A program made the translations under genes and the position numbers. Below, piece by piece: positions 38,059-48,225 of a DNA stretch of 64,000 nucleotides. Position 1 is the stretch's first letter; every line of letters begins with the position of its first letter. The stretch comes from Pseudomonas sp. PDNC002 (GTDB lineage: Bacteria; Pseudomonadota; Gammaproteobacteria; Pseudomonadales; Pseudomonadaceae): NCBI RefSeq assembly GCF_016919445.1, contig NZ_CP070356.1:317501-381500 (forward strand). The letters are read 5' to 3'. The notes under the pieces are model-generated. The model saw nothing but the letters and a program-made list of their open reading frames with translations, ran no database searches and was not told the origin of the DNA.

Positions 38059-38532
38059 TCACAGTCCCGCGTGAAAAGTGAAGATTTCCCATGACTCGCC
38101 GCTGTCAGTCAGGCGTCGACGGGCACGACCATCGTCCCAGCGCACGGCAATGATCGCGCTGTACAAGTCGCCGTTGCGCACCACCCGCACCGATCCGCTG
38201 CCCGTTCCGCCAAGCGCTTCGCAGACGCTGCCAAGCCATTGGCTGAGGTCGAGCTGGGCGCGTGTCGAGCCGGACAGCGACGGGCATCCGCCAGCCGTTG
38301 CGCTGAAGCCTGTGTCATAGGAACCGGCACGCGCGGCAACGGGATTGGCGCGCAGCAGTTCGGCCATCTCGCTGGCCAGCCAGGAGGCCTGGGAGCGCTG
38401 CAGCGAGCTGTAGTTGGCGGCGATGCCGACGTTCTGCAACCCCGCCAACCCGAGCAGGCCGATGGAAAGAATGACGAGCGAAACCAGCAGCTCGATCAAG
38501 GTGAATCCCTTGCCCCGCAAGCGGCTGTCCAT
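38059..38532 (-). CDS. pilV: Type IV pilus minor pilin, PilV-like
   Basis: A 157-residue prepilin: leader MDSRLRGKG, cut after Gly9, then FTLIELLVSLVILSIGLLGL with Glu5, and the PilV-like QRSQASWLASEMAELLRANP. First gene of the cassette; the fimU and fimT genes that precede pilV in the main P. aeruginosa cluster are absent. Upstream 38533-38785 holds only the terminator of the mechanosensitive channel gene and presumably the cassette promoter. Confidence 0.88.
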   Translation of the reverse strand: MDSRLRGKGFTLIELLVSLVILSIGLLGLAGLQNVGIAANYSSLQRSQASWLASEMAELLRANPVAARAGSYDTGFSATAGGCPSLSGSTRAQLDLSQWLGSVCEALGGTGSGSVRVVRNGDLYSAIIAVRWDDGRARRRLTDSGESWEIFTFHAGL

Positions 38533-38744
38533 GCGTAACGCCTCGCCGGTGATGGGTCGTTCTGCAAGAGTGCAGGGCCATTCACGGCAAGGTCAGCCAG
38601 ACCGGTTCCGGGAGTTTCCAGGGAAAATTCCTCCGGCAAACCATGATCGGACGGGGTGTTCGGAAGACGCGCAAGCAATCGTGCCGCTCATCCACAAGAG
38701 CCTGCCACCGATCCCGCCGAACGCGATTTCCAGCGCAGAAATGC

Positions 38745-38768
38745 AAAGGCCACCTCGCGGTGGCCTTT
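38745..38768 (-). terminator. Terminator of the MscS-like gene
   Basis: Arms AAAGGCCACC and GGTGGCCTTT with loop TCGC, ten-bp perfect stem, 18 bases downstream of the MscS-like stop on the minus strand. Confidence 0.85.
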
Positions 38769-38785
38769 CTTCTGCATGGGGCTCG

Positions 38786-39634
38786 TCAGCTCCCCGATTG
38801 CTGCACGATTACCGTCTGCGCCGGCATCGGCGCCGGGAAGTCGGTGCCGAGCGCTTCCTTGATGGTGCGGTTGGTATCGAAGTAGACCTGCCAGTAGGCG
38901 TCGTTATGGCAGTACGGACGCACCGCGAGCACCGGGCCGACCAGGTTGAACTCGAGGATCTCCACGTCCACCGGCGGATCGCTCAGCACATTGGGAACCG
39001 CCGCGATGCGCTGCTTGAGGACGGCGGCGGCGGCCTGCCAGTCGGCGGCGCCGGAGAGCTGGGCTTTGAGATCCACGCGGCGGAAGGGGTTATGAGTGAA
39101 GTTCTGGATGTTGTCGCTGAAGATCTTGTTGTTGCCCACCAGGGTCAGGACGTTGTCCGGGGTGTTGATCGCGGTGGCGAACAGACCGATTTCCTTCACG
39201 GTGCCGGTCACACCGCCGGCGCAGATGAAATCGCCAACCTTGAAGGGCCGCAGCACGATGATGAAGCCGCCGGCCGCCAGATTGGCCAGCAGGCCAGACC
39301 AGGCCATGCCGATGGCCAGGCCGATGGCTGCGATGAGCGCCGCGAGGCTGGTGGTCTGGACGCCAAAGTAGCCGAGGATGCCGACGACCAGAAGGATGTT
39401 CAGGGTGACGGTGATGAAGGACCCGACATAGCGCAGGACCGTGGGGTCGACGCTCTGTCGCGCCAGGGCTTTCTCGACCATGCCGACGGCGAAGCTGATC
39501 AGCCAGCGACCGAGTACCCAGAAGAGAATGGCTACGAGGATCTTCACACCGAACGCGAGCGCGTACTGCGAAACCGTCGCCCACAGTGCGTTGATCTTCT
39601 CCGTACCCACATTGATGATGTTCGTATCGTCCAT
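38786..39634 (-). CDS. Small-conductance mechanosensitive channel, MscS family
   Basis: A 282-residue protein, the size of E. coli MscS. Three N-terminal membrane segments, the third with the Gly/Ala-packed pore helix (LIAAIGLAIGMAWSGLLANLAAGG), then the beta domain starting RPFKVGDFICAGGVTGTV and a C-terminal alpha/beta domain. It releases osmolytes after hypo-osmotic shock. ATG 39634 (MDDTNIIN) is preceded by AGGTG; the frame is open upstream but without membrane or conserved sequence. Confidence 0.93.
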   Translation of the reverse strand: MDDTNIINVGTEKINALWATVSQYALAFGVKILVAILFWVLGRWLISFAVGMVEKALARQSVDPTVLRYVGSFITVTLNILLVVGILGYFGVQTTSLAALIAAIGLAIGMAWSGLLANLAAGGFIIVLRPFKVGDFICAGGVTGTVKEIGLFATAINTPDNVLTLVGNNKIFSDNIQNFTHNPFRRVDLKAQLSGAADWQAAAAVLKQRIAAVPNVLSDPPVDVEILEFNLVGPVLAVRPYCHNDAYWQVYFDTNRTIKEALGTDFPAPMPAQTVIVQQSGS

Positions 39635-39743
39635 GGAAGCGCACCTGCGAGAGAAAGGGACCAGATGAACGCTAGCACGGCCCCAGCGGTTTGCTCGTCG
39701 CAACGCGCAGCCCAGAGCCCTGGCGGGCTCCGGGCGGTTTCCC

Positions 39744-40868
39744 TCAGCAGTCGCCGGGCAGCGAGCTGATCCAGCGGTTGAGCATTTCCAGGCCTTCATG
39801 GTGCACGAGCGCGCGGCCCAGCTCGGGCATCATGTCGCCCGGTTTATCGCTGCCGACACGGTAGCTGAGCACGGACTTCTCGGGGCTGCCGGGGTGGATA
39901 TCCTCCAGCCGTCCGCCCGTGCCGCCACCCGCCGCCACCGGTGGTTTGCAGATGCCATAGGCAATGGAAACCGGCGTATGCGGATCGAGGTACAGACCCG
40001 ATGTGCGCGCCGCGCCTTTGGGGTTGTGGCAGTGCGAGCAGTTGGCATCGAGGTAGCTGCGCGCCTGCTTTTCCAGATCCTCACCAGGGCGCGGATGCCC
40101 CCACAGGGCGTTCTGCGGAACTTGCGCCAGCGCCGGCAGACCCTTGAGGAAGCCGCGCGCCTGCCAGTGCTGCAGCTGGTTCTCGCTGCCGTCGGCGTAG
40201 GCGAAGTCCTTGTTCAGGTGACGCGCCTTGGGCCCCAACGGCGCAATGCCGGCGCCCTTCTGCTCGGCGTGGCATTCGGAGCACTGGTTGGCGTCCGGGA
40301 CTATGTAGGTGAAGGCGGTCTTCTTGCCGTCCTCGGCGGTCAGCTCCAGCGCCGGGCTGTCACCGGCCACTTCCAGGCGCGCCTCGCGCTGGTCGGCGTC
40401 CCAGACATAGGGCAACGCGGCCCAGCCGTCTTTCTGCCGCACGAGCACGCGGGTTTCCACCAGATGAACACGGGACATGTCCAGGCCGACCTTGGGATCG
40501 CGGTCGTCCTGGCTGTTCTGCAACAGGTTGCCCTGGGCGTCCTTCGGGTAATAGAAGGTCTTGGTCAGTACGGTGCCGACGGGGTAGTCGAAACGGTCCT
40601 CGGCGTATTGCGCCGATTGGCCCTCGGGCATCCACACGGTGCGCAGCTTGTGCGCGTAGTCGGTGAACAGCGACGTGTTCAGGTCATAGGGCAACACCTC
40701 GGCGGCCGGCGTCAGGTGACCGTCCGCCAGGTGCAGCATGCCCCAGCCGCTGAGCTTTTCCGGGTAGTCGTCGCCGTCGGGCTGATAACGCGGCTTGCTC
40801 TCCTGCCCGCACCCGGCCACCGCAGCGGCCAGGGCGAGCGACAACAGGAACGAAGCGGGTTTCATCAT
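39744..40868 (-). CDS. Di-haem c-type cytochrome lipoprotein (TIGR03806/SO_2930-like)
   Basis: A 374-residue protein with a lipobox (VAGC, Cys20) and two haem c sites, Cys196-Ser-Glu-Cys-His200 and Cys277-Ser-His-Cys-His281, so a membrane-tethered periplasmic cytochrome. The N-terminal 190 residues are a separate beta-rich domain. It matches what I know as a family always found beside a beta-helix protein. Its ATG overlaps the stop of that gene by four bases. Function is unknown; no oxidase or dehydrogenase subunit is adjacent. Confidence 0.82.
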   Translation of the reverse strand: MMKPASFLLSLALAAAVAGCGQESKPRYQPDGDDYPEKLSGWGMLHLADGHLTPAAEVLPYDLNTSLFTDYAHKLRTVWMPEGQSAQYAEDRFDYPVGTVLTKTFYYPKDAQGNLLQNSQDDRDPKVGLDMSRVHLVETRVLVRQKDGWAALPYVWDADQREARLEVAGDSPALELTAEDGKKTAFTYIVPDANQCSECHAEQKGAGIAPLGPKARHLNKDFAYADGSENQLQHWQARGFLKGLPALAQVPQNALWGHPRPGEDLEKQARSYLDANCSHCHNPKGAARTSGLYLDPHTPVSIAYGICKPPVAAGGGTGGRLEDIHPGSPEKSVLSYRVGSDKPGDMMPELGRALVHHEGLEMLNRWISSLPGDC

Positions 40869-42112
40869 GCCTTGTTGCCCTTTTCACCCAGGCCGGCCTG
40901 CTCGATCTTCGGCAGCGGCTTTAGCTTGCACTGGTGCGAGCTGATGTCGGTGCTGATGTTCTTGTAGCCGTTGGGACCGTCGACGTTGACGATGCCGGCA
41001 TTGCCGTTGTCGATGCAGATGGCCAGGGCTTCGGGCAGCTTGCCGTCGACCAGTTTCTTCTCGTTGAAGTAGCCGTCCCAGAGGATATCCGGCAGGTGCC
41101 CGGTGAGACCGAACTTGGCGACTTTCAGCGCCTTCAGCTCCAGGTGGTCAGGGCTGTCGCCGCCGGGTCCGAAGGTGTTGCCGTGAATGAAGATGCCTTC
41201 GGGATACGGGTCGAAGTTCGGCTGGGTAGCCTTCTGCGAATAGTTGGTGCTGAAGTAGCTGCTGATGATGACGTTGGCGGTTTTGTGGTTGCCGATCTTG
41301 TTGTTGAAGATCTCCACGTCGTCGTTGGAGTTCACCACCACGCCCGAGCCTGCCGGCACGCTGGCCACCGGGGTGCCCTTGTGGCCGAAGTTCTCGTGGT
41401 TGTTACCCTGCACGTCGTTGTCGAAGACGCGGGTGCCACGCCCCGGCTGCTGCAGGTTGGGCATGTTGAAGACGAGGATGCCGCCGGTGTTGTCGGTGGC
41501 GACGTTGTTGTACACGTCGGCGCCGATGGTGTTCTCGATCTCGATGCCGGCGACGTTGCGCTCGGCGCGGTTATTGCGCACCACCACGTTGCGCGACTGG
41601 CCGACGTAGATGCCCGAGTCGGAGGCGCCGATGGCGACGTTGCCTTCGAGCAGGGTGTTTTCGGTCTGCACCGGGTAGATGCCGTAGCCGCCGTTATCGG
41701 TGGAGGCGCCGTTGGTCCATTCGGTGCGGATGTTGCGGATGACGATGTTCTTGCCACCGATCACCTTCAGGCCATCGCCCTTGGTGTCCTCGATGGCGAG
41801 GCCTTCGATGGTGAAGTCCGAGGCGTCGACGAACAGCCCCTCGGCGCCAGCCTTCTGGTTCTTGAAGTTGAGGATGGTCTTGTCCATGCCGGCGCCACGG
41901 ATGGTCACGCCGTCCACCTTCAGGCTCAGGCTGCGGTCCAGGTGGTAGGTGCCGGCGGGAATATCGATGACATCGCCGGTCTTGGCCTTGATCAGGCGCG
42001 CCTGCAAGTCCTTCTGGAAGTCGCTGCTGACGGCGGCGGTGGGCTTGTCGCCTTCGCCGCAGGCGGCCAGTGCAACGGAGAATGCGAGAAGAGAGAGGGT
42101 AGCGAGACGCAT
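40865..42112 (-). CDS. Parallel beta-helix repeat lipoprotein (TIGR03805-like)
   Basis: A 415-residue lipoprotein (lipobox ALAAC, Cys18) whose body is a right-handed parallel beta-helix: repeated short turns such as GLAIEDTKGDGLKVIGGKN, NIVIRNIRTEW and SGIYVGQSRNVVVRNNRAER from about residue 60 to 330. Such folds are found in polysaccharide lyases and epimerases. First gene of a two-gene operon with the di-haem cytochrome. An AT-rich divergent region with TATCAT as likely -10 precedes it. Substrate and activity unknown. Confidence 0.83.
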   Translation of the reverse strand: MRLATLSLLAFSVALAACGEGDKPTAAVSSDFQKDLQARLIKAKTGDVIDIPAGTYHLDRSLSLKVDGVTIRGAGMDKTILNFKNQKAGAEGLFVDASDFTIEGLAIEDTKGDGLKVIGGKNIVIRNIRTEWTNGASTDNGGYGIYPVQTENTLLEGNVAIGASDSGIYVGQSRNVVVRNNRAERNVAGIEIENTIGADVYNNVATDNTGGILVFNMPNLQQPGRGTRVFDNDVQGNNHENFGHKGTPVASVPAGSGVVVNSNDDVEIFNNKIGNHKTANVIISSYFSTNYSQKATQPNFDPYPEGIFIHGNTFGPGGDSPDHLELKALKVAKFGLTGHLPDILWDGYFNEKKLVDGKLPEALAICIDNGNAGIVNVDGPNGYKNISTDISSHQCKLKPLPKIEQAGLGEKGNKA

Positions 42113-42289
42113 GGCGGGCTCCGGTCTTGTTTTTATGATATGGAACTATCGTACCAAATAAAGCCGAGAATACTCCTACATCCCGCGCCACGCCAGCCCC
42201 TCAGTCACTTCGCACTTTGATTGATTGACGTCACGGCTTCGCGCCGGCGGATCGGGATGATCTGCGCTTCCAACCCAAGGAGTGCACGG

Positions 42290-42700
42290 ATGAGCTTCAT
42301 GCCCTGGAACGACGAGTTCGTGATTGGAATCGAGCGGATCGACGAGCAGCACCGCTGGCTGGTCGACCTGACCAACGCGCTGTATGACCGCCTGCGCGGC
42401 CTGGACGACCAGGGCCCGCCAATGGGCGAACTGCTGGAGCAACTGGTGGAATACACGATGAACCATTTCATCGTCGAGGAAGTGCTATTCCAGCGCCTGG
42501 GCTATCCCGAGGAGGAGGCGCACAAGGCCGAGCACGACCGCTTCAACCGGCAGATCATCGACCTGCTGTACCGCCACGAGGACGGCGAAGTGGTATCGGT
42601 CGAGGCGCTGGAGCTGCTCAAGGGCTGGCTGACCCACCACATCCTGAAGGTGGACAAGGCCTACGTCGGCTTCTTCCATGAAAAAGGCGTGACCGCCTAG
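42290..42700 (+). CDS. Bacteriohemerythrin
   Basis: A 136-residue four-helix protein with the non-haem di-iron O2-binding pattern: His in ERIDEQHRWL, His and Glu in MNHFIVEE, two His in HKAEHDRF, and HHILKVD at the end. It binds oxygen reversibly; in bacteria it serves storage, sensing or delivery to oxidases. ATG 42290 has AAGGAG at 42277-42282; the upstream open frame is not conserved. Its last codons lie within a terminator hairpin. Confidence 0.92.
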   Translation: MSFMPWNDEFVIGIERIDEQHRWLVDLTNALYDRLRGLDDQGPPMGELLEQLVEYTMNHFIVEEVLFQRLGYPEEEAHKAEHDRFNRQIIDLLYRHEDGEVVSVEALELLKGWLTHHILKVDKAYVGFFHEKGVTA

Positions 42701-42717
42701 CAGCGGTCACGCCTTTT
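42682..42717 (+). terminator. Terminator spanning the bacteriohemerythrin stop codon
   Basis: Arms AAAAGGCGTGACCGC and GCGGTCACGCCTTTT with loop CTAGCA; the TAG stop is in the loop. A 15-bp perfect stem with T-rich ends, able to serve the converging ygiQ gene too. Confidence 0.9.
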
Positions 42718-42738
42718 CGAAGGCTCAGCGCCGGACGA

Positions 42739-44994
<2,256 letters not shown>

Positions 44995-45202
44995 CACGGG
45001 CACCGGGTATCTCTAAGTAGGTATCGCGGAAAAACGCGGGCGCGGAATATAGCACAAAAAGTGTACAAATCCGACTAGTGAGCTCAGATTTAGCCGGCGA
45101 TCTAACCGGCACACGGTAGATTGCCAATGCCATCATCTGGCTATACTTCAGCCACTATCCGCAGTACGCCTGGCCATCCCGCCAGGCCAGGGAGTGCCTG
45201 TC

Positions 45203-47053
45203 GTGCGTCGTGCCTTCGTGCTGTTGCTCACCCTGCTGTTCTGCCACACGGCGCTCGCCTTCGAGCTGGACGACAAGGCCAGCGGCGCGTGGCTCAATGA
45301 TCACCTGGAATTGCTGCAGGAGCGCGACGGCCCACTGACGCTGGACGCCGTGCGGTCCAGCCGCGACTTCGTGCCGGCCAATGGCCGTACCAGCGTCGGC
45401 CAGAGCCCCGACGGCTGGTGGCTGCGCCTGGACCTGGATCGCCAGGCAACGCCGCTGGGCGGCTGGTGGCTGGAAGTGGACGCGGTCAATCTGCAGGACC
45501 TTCGCGTCTATCTACCGGACTCGGAAGGCGGTTACCGCGAGGTGCTTTCCGGCGAGGCCGTGCCCTTTGCCCAGGGCCGCGACCGCCAGTACCGCCGGCC
45601 GCTGTTCCACTTGCCCGAAGGTATTGGCCCGGTGCGCCTCTATGCGCGCGTCCAGGACCCCGCCGGCAACTCCTTCCCGCTGCGCATCTGGTCGCTGGAC
45701 GACCTGCAGGAACACCGCGCCGACACCAACCTGTTCCTCGGCGTGATCTACGGCCTGATCGCCGCGCTGCTGCTGTACAACCTGTTCATCCTGCTGACCC
45801 TGCGCGACCCGGCGTACTTCTGGTACGTGCTGACCACCGCCAGCGCGCTGCTCTTCAGCCTGGGCATGACCGGGCATGGCTTCGAGTATTTCTGGCCGGA
45901 CCATCCGGTGCCCTGGTGGCTGGACCGCATCACGCTGCCCTCGTTCTGGGGCCTGTGCGTGCACCGCTTCACCATCACCCTGCTGCAGACTCGCCGGCAC
46001 GTGCGCTGGTCGCACTGGCTGCTGAACCTCAACTGCGTGCTGTACGTGCTGACCATCGCCCTCGGAGCCCTGCAACTGCGCGGCCCCGCCGGCTGGATGC
46101 TGGTCGTCATCACCCTAATCGGCGTCCCGGCAGCACTCGGCGGCGCCGTGGTGCGCTGGCGCCAGGGTTCGTTCCCGGCCTTCCTCTACATGCTCGGCTT
46201 CGGCCTGGTGCTGACCAGCGTGAGCATCTCGGTAATGCGCGCCACCGGCGTAGTGCAGCCCTCGCCATTGACCTCGTACATCTTCCCCATCGCCGTGGCC
46301 ATGGAATCGGTACTGTTCTCCTTCGCCCTCACCTCGCGCATCCAGGGCCTCAAGCGCGAGCGCGCCGTGGCACTGGAGCAGGCCGACCGCGAAAAGAGCG
46401 CACGCCTGACGCTGATGCAGAGCGCGCAGCATGACCTGGCCAAGGCCGTCGCCGAGCGCACCGCCGAACTGACCCAGAGCAATCAGCTACTGCGCGAACG
46501 CGAAGTGCAGCTGCAACACGCCGCGCACTACGACCCGCTCACGGGCCTGCCGAATCGCCGCTACCTGGTGGAACACGCCGAACACGCACTGAACCATGCC
46601 CAACTGAACGGCGAAACCCTGGCACTGATGCTGATCGACCTCGACCACTTCAAGCCGATCAACGACAGCCACGGTCATGACGCCGGTGATTTCATGCTGC
46701 AGAACGTCGGCAACCGCCTGCGCCAGTGCGTGCGCGGCAGCGATTGCGTGGCGCGCCTGGGCGGAGACGAATTCGCCGCGCTGATTGCCGGCCCGGATGC
46801 CGAAGGACACGCCAAGGAGATCGCCTGCCGCATCCTCAACGAACTGTCGCGGCCGGTGAAGTTCGACAGCCTGGAGCTGCGCGTCACGCCGAGCATCGGC
46901 GTCGCCATCTATCCCAGCCATGCCATACAGTTCAGCAAGCTCTACAAGGCCGCGGACCAGGCGCTCTACGAAGTAAAGGGCAACGGCCGGGCGAGCTATG
47001 CCATCGCCAGCGAAAGCAGCGGCGAGACCAGCGAGCTCTGGCTGGAAAGCTAA
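45203..47053 (+). CDS. nicD: 7TMR-DISM receptor diguanylate cyclase, NicD-like
   Basis: A 616-residue protein: signal peptide (VRRAFVLLLTLLFCHTALAF), an extracytoplasmic 7TMR-DISM domain (about residues 25-170), seven membrane segments (175-390), a coiled coil, and a C-terminal GGDEF domain with intact GGDEF near residue 520 and an RGSD I-site five residues before it, so an active, product-inhibited c-di-GMP synthase. Position matches NicD of P. aeruginosa, known in nutrient-induced biofilm dispersal. GTG 45203 follows AGGGAG at eight bases and is preferred over GTG 45194. Confidence 0.88.
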   Translation: MRRAFVLLLTLLFCHTALAFELDDKASGAWLNDHLELLQERDGPLTLDAVRSSRDFVPANGRTSVGQSPDGWWLRLDLDRQATPLGGWWLEVDAVNLQDLRVYLPDSEGGYREVLSGEAVPFAQGRDRQYRRPLFHLPEGIGPVRLYARVQDPAGNSFPLRIWSLDDLQEHRADTNLFLGVIYGLIAALLLYNLFILLTLRDPAYFWYVLTTASALLFSLGMTGHGFEYFWPDHPVPWWLDRITLPSFWGLCVHRFTITLLQTRRHVRWSHWLLNLNCVLYVLTIALGALQLRGPAGWMLVVITLIGVPAALGGAVVRWRQGSFPAFLYMLGFGLVLTSVSISVMRATGVVQPSPLTSYIFPIAVAMESVLFSFALTSRIQGLKRERAVALEQADREKSARLTLMQSAQHDLAKAVAERTAELTQSNQLLREREVQLQHAAHYDPLTGLPNRRYLVEHAEHALNHAQLNGETLALMLIDLDHFKPINDSHGHDAGDFMLQNVGNRLRQCVRGSDCVARLGGDEFAALIAGPDAEGHAKEIACRILNELSRPVKFDSLELRVTPSIGVAIYPSHAIQFSKLYKAADQALYEVKGNGRASYAIASESSGETSELWLES

Positions 47054-47080
47054 TGGCTGGAAAGCGAAGACCGCGTCTGA

Positions 47081-48157
47081 TCAGCTGCGATAGCGGCGCG
47101 GCACGCGGGCGGTGACCTTGGTCAGCAGCTCGTAGCCAATGGTCCCCGCATGGGCTGCCACCTCATCCACTGGCAAGTTGACGCCCCACAGCTCGACGCG
47201 ATCGCCCACGGCGGCATTCGGCAGGTCGGTGAGATCCACCGCCAGCATGTCCATCGAGACGCGCCCGGCCAGGGGCACGCGCTGGCCCTCGACCAGGACC
47301 GGCGTACCGGCCGGCGCATGGCGCGGATAACCATCCGCATAACCGCAGCTCACCGTACCGATACGCGATGGTCGCTCGGCCACCCAGGTGGCGCCGTAAC
47401 CGACGCTGTCGCCGATCTCCACATTGCGCACGGCGATCAGCTGGGCCTCAAGGCTCATGGCCGGGCGCAGACCCAGTTCGGCAGCGCCGATGTCGGCGAA
47501 GGGCGTGGCGCCATAGAGCATGATGCCGGGGCGAACCCAGTCCATATGCGCGGCAGGAATAGTCAGGACGGCGGCCGAGTTGGCCAGCGAGCGCTGGTCG
47601 AAATCCAGATCCAGCATGCTGAGGAAGCAGGCCACCTGGTCTTCGGTCAGCTCGTCGCCGCGCACATCGGCGTTGGCGAAGTGGCTCATCAGGTTCAGCT
47701 CGGCCACCTGCGGCGCCTGACGCAGGCGCGGATGCCAGTCACGCAGCGCATCCGCCGAGAAGCCCAGGCGGTGCATTCCCGAATCCAGCTTCATCCACAC
47801 GTTCAGCGTCGTCGGCAGTTGCGCGGCGAGCAGCGCCTTGGCCTGCTCCGGCCCCTGCACTGCCACGTCCAGGCGCAGTTGGGCGGCAATCAGGTATTCC
47901 GCCGGCTCGAAACAGCCTTCCAATAGCAGGATGCGCGCGCCGGCGTGCAGGGCGCGCACCTCGGCGGCCTCCTCCAGACAGGCCACCGCGAAGCCGTCGG
48001 CCTCGTCGTGCAGGCAGCTCACCACTTCCCGCGCACCGTGCCCGTAGGCGTTCGCCTTGACCACCGCAAAGGCCTCGCGCCCGGGCGCGCAGCGCTTGGC
48101 GACGGCGTAGTTGTGGCGAATGGCGGCTAGATCGACGTAAGCGACGAGCGGGCGCAT
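47081..48157 (-). CDS. alr: Alanine racemase
   Basis: A 358-residue fold-type III PLP enzyme: PLP-binding Lys34 in VVKANAYGHG and the catalytic Tyr in VGYGATW. It makes D-alanine for peptidoglycan. Constitutive-type Alr by place after dnaB; the same strand as dnaB but separated by a terminator. Converges with nicD, 27 bases between stops. Confidence 0.95.
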   Translation of the reverse strand: MRPLVAYVDLAAIRHNYAVAKRCAPGREAFAVVKANAYGHGAREVVSCLHDEADGFAVACLEEAAEVRALHAGARILLLEGCFEPAEYLIAAQLRLDVAVQGPEQAKALLAAQLPTTLNVWMKLDSGMHRLGFSADALRDWHPRLRQAPQVAELNLMSHFANADVRGDELTEDQVACFLSMLDLDFDQRSLANSAAVLTIPAAHMDWVRPGIMLYGATPFADIGAAELGLRPAMSLEAQLIAVRNVEIGDSVGYGATWVAERPSRIGTVSCGYADGYPRHAPAGTPVLVEGQRVPLAGRVSMDMLAVDLTDLPNAAVGDRVELWGVNLPVDEVAAHAGTIGYELLTKVTARVPRRYRS

Positions 48158-48178
48158 GGCGGCCTCTGCAATGAAAAC

Positions 48179-48200
48179 GGGCGCCTATCTTAAGGCGCCC
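48179..48200 (-). terminator. Terminator between dnaB and alr
   Basis: Arms GGGCGCCT and AGGCGCCC, six-base loop; on the minus strand followed by CGTTTTC. Ends dnaB transcription, perhaps partly reading through to alr. Confidence 0.75.
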
Positions 48201-48225
48201 GTCGGTCACGCGGAATGCGGCATCG

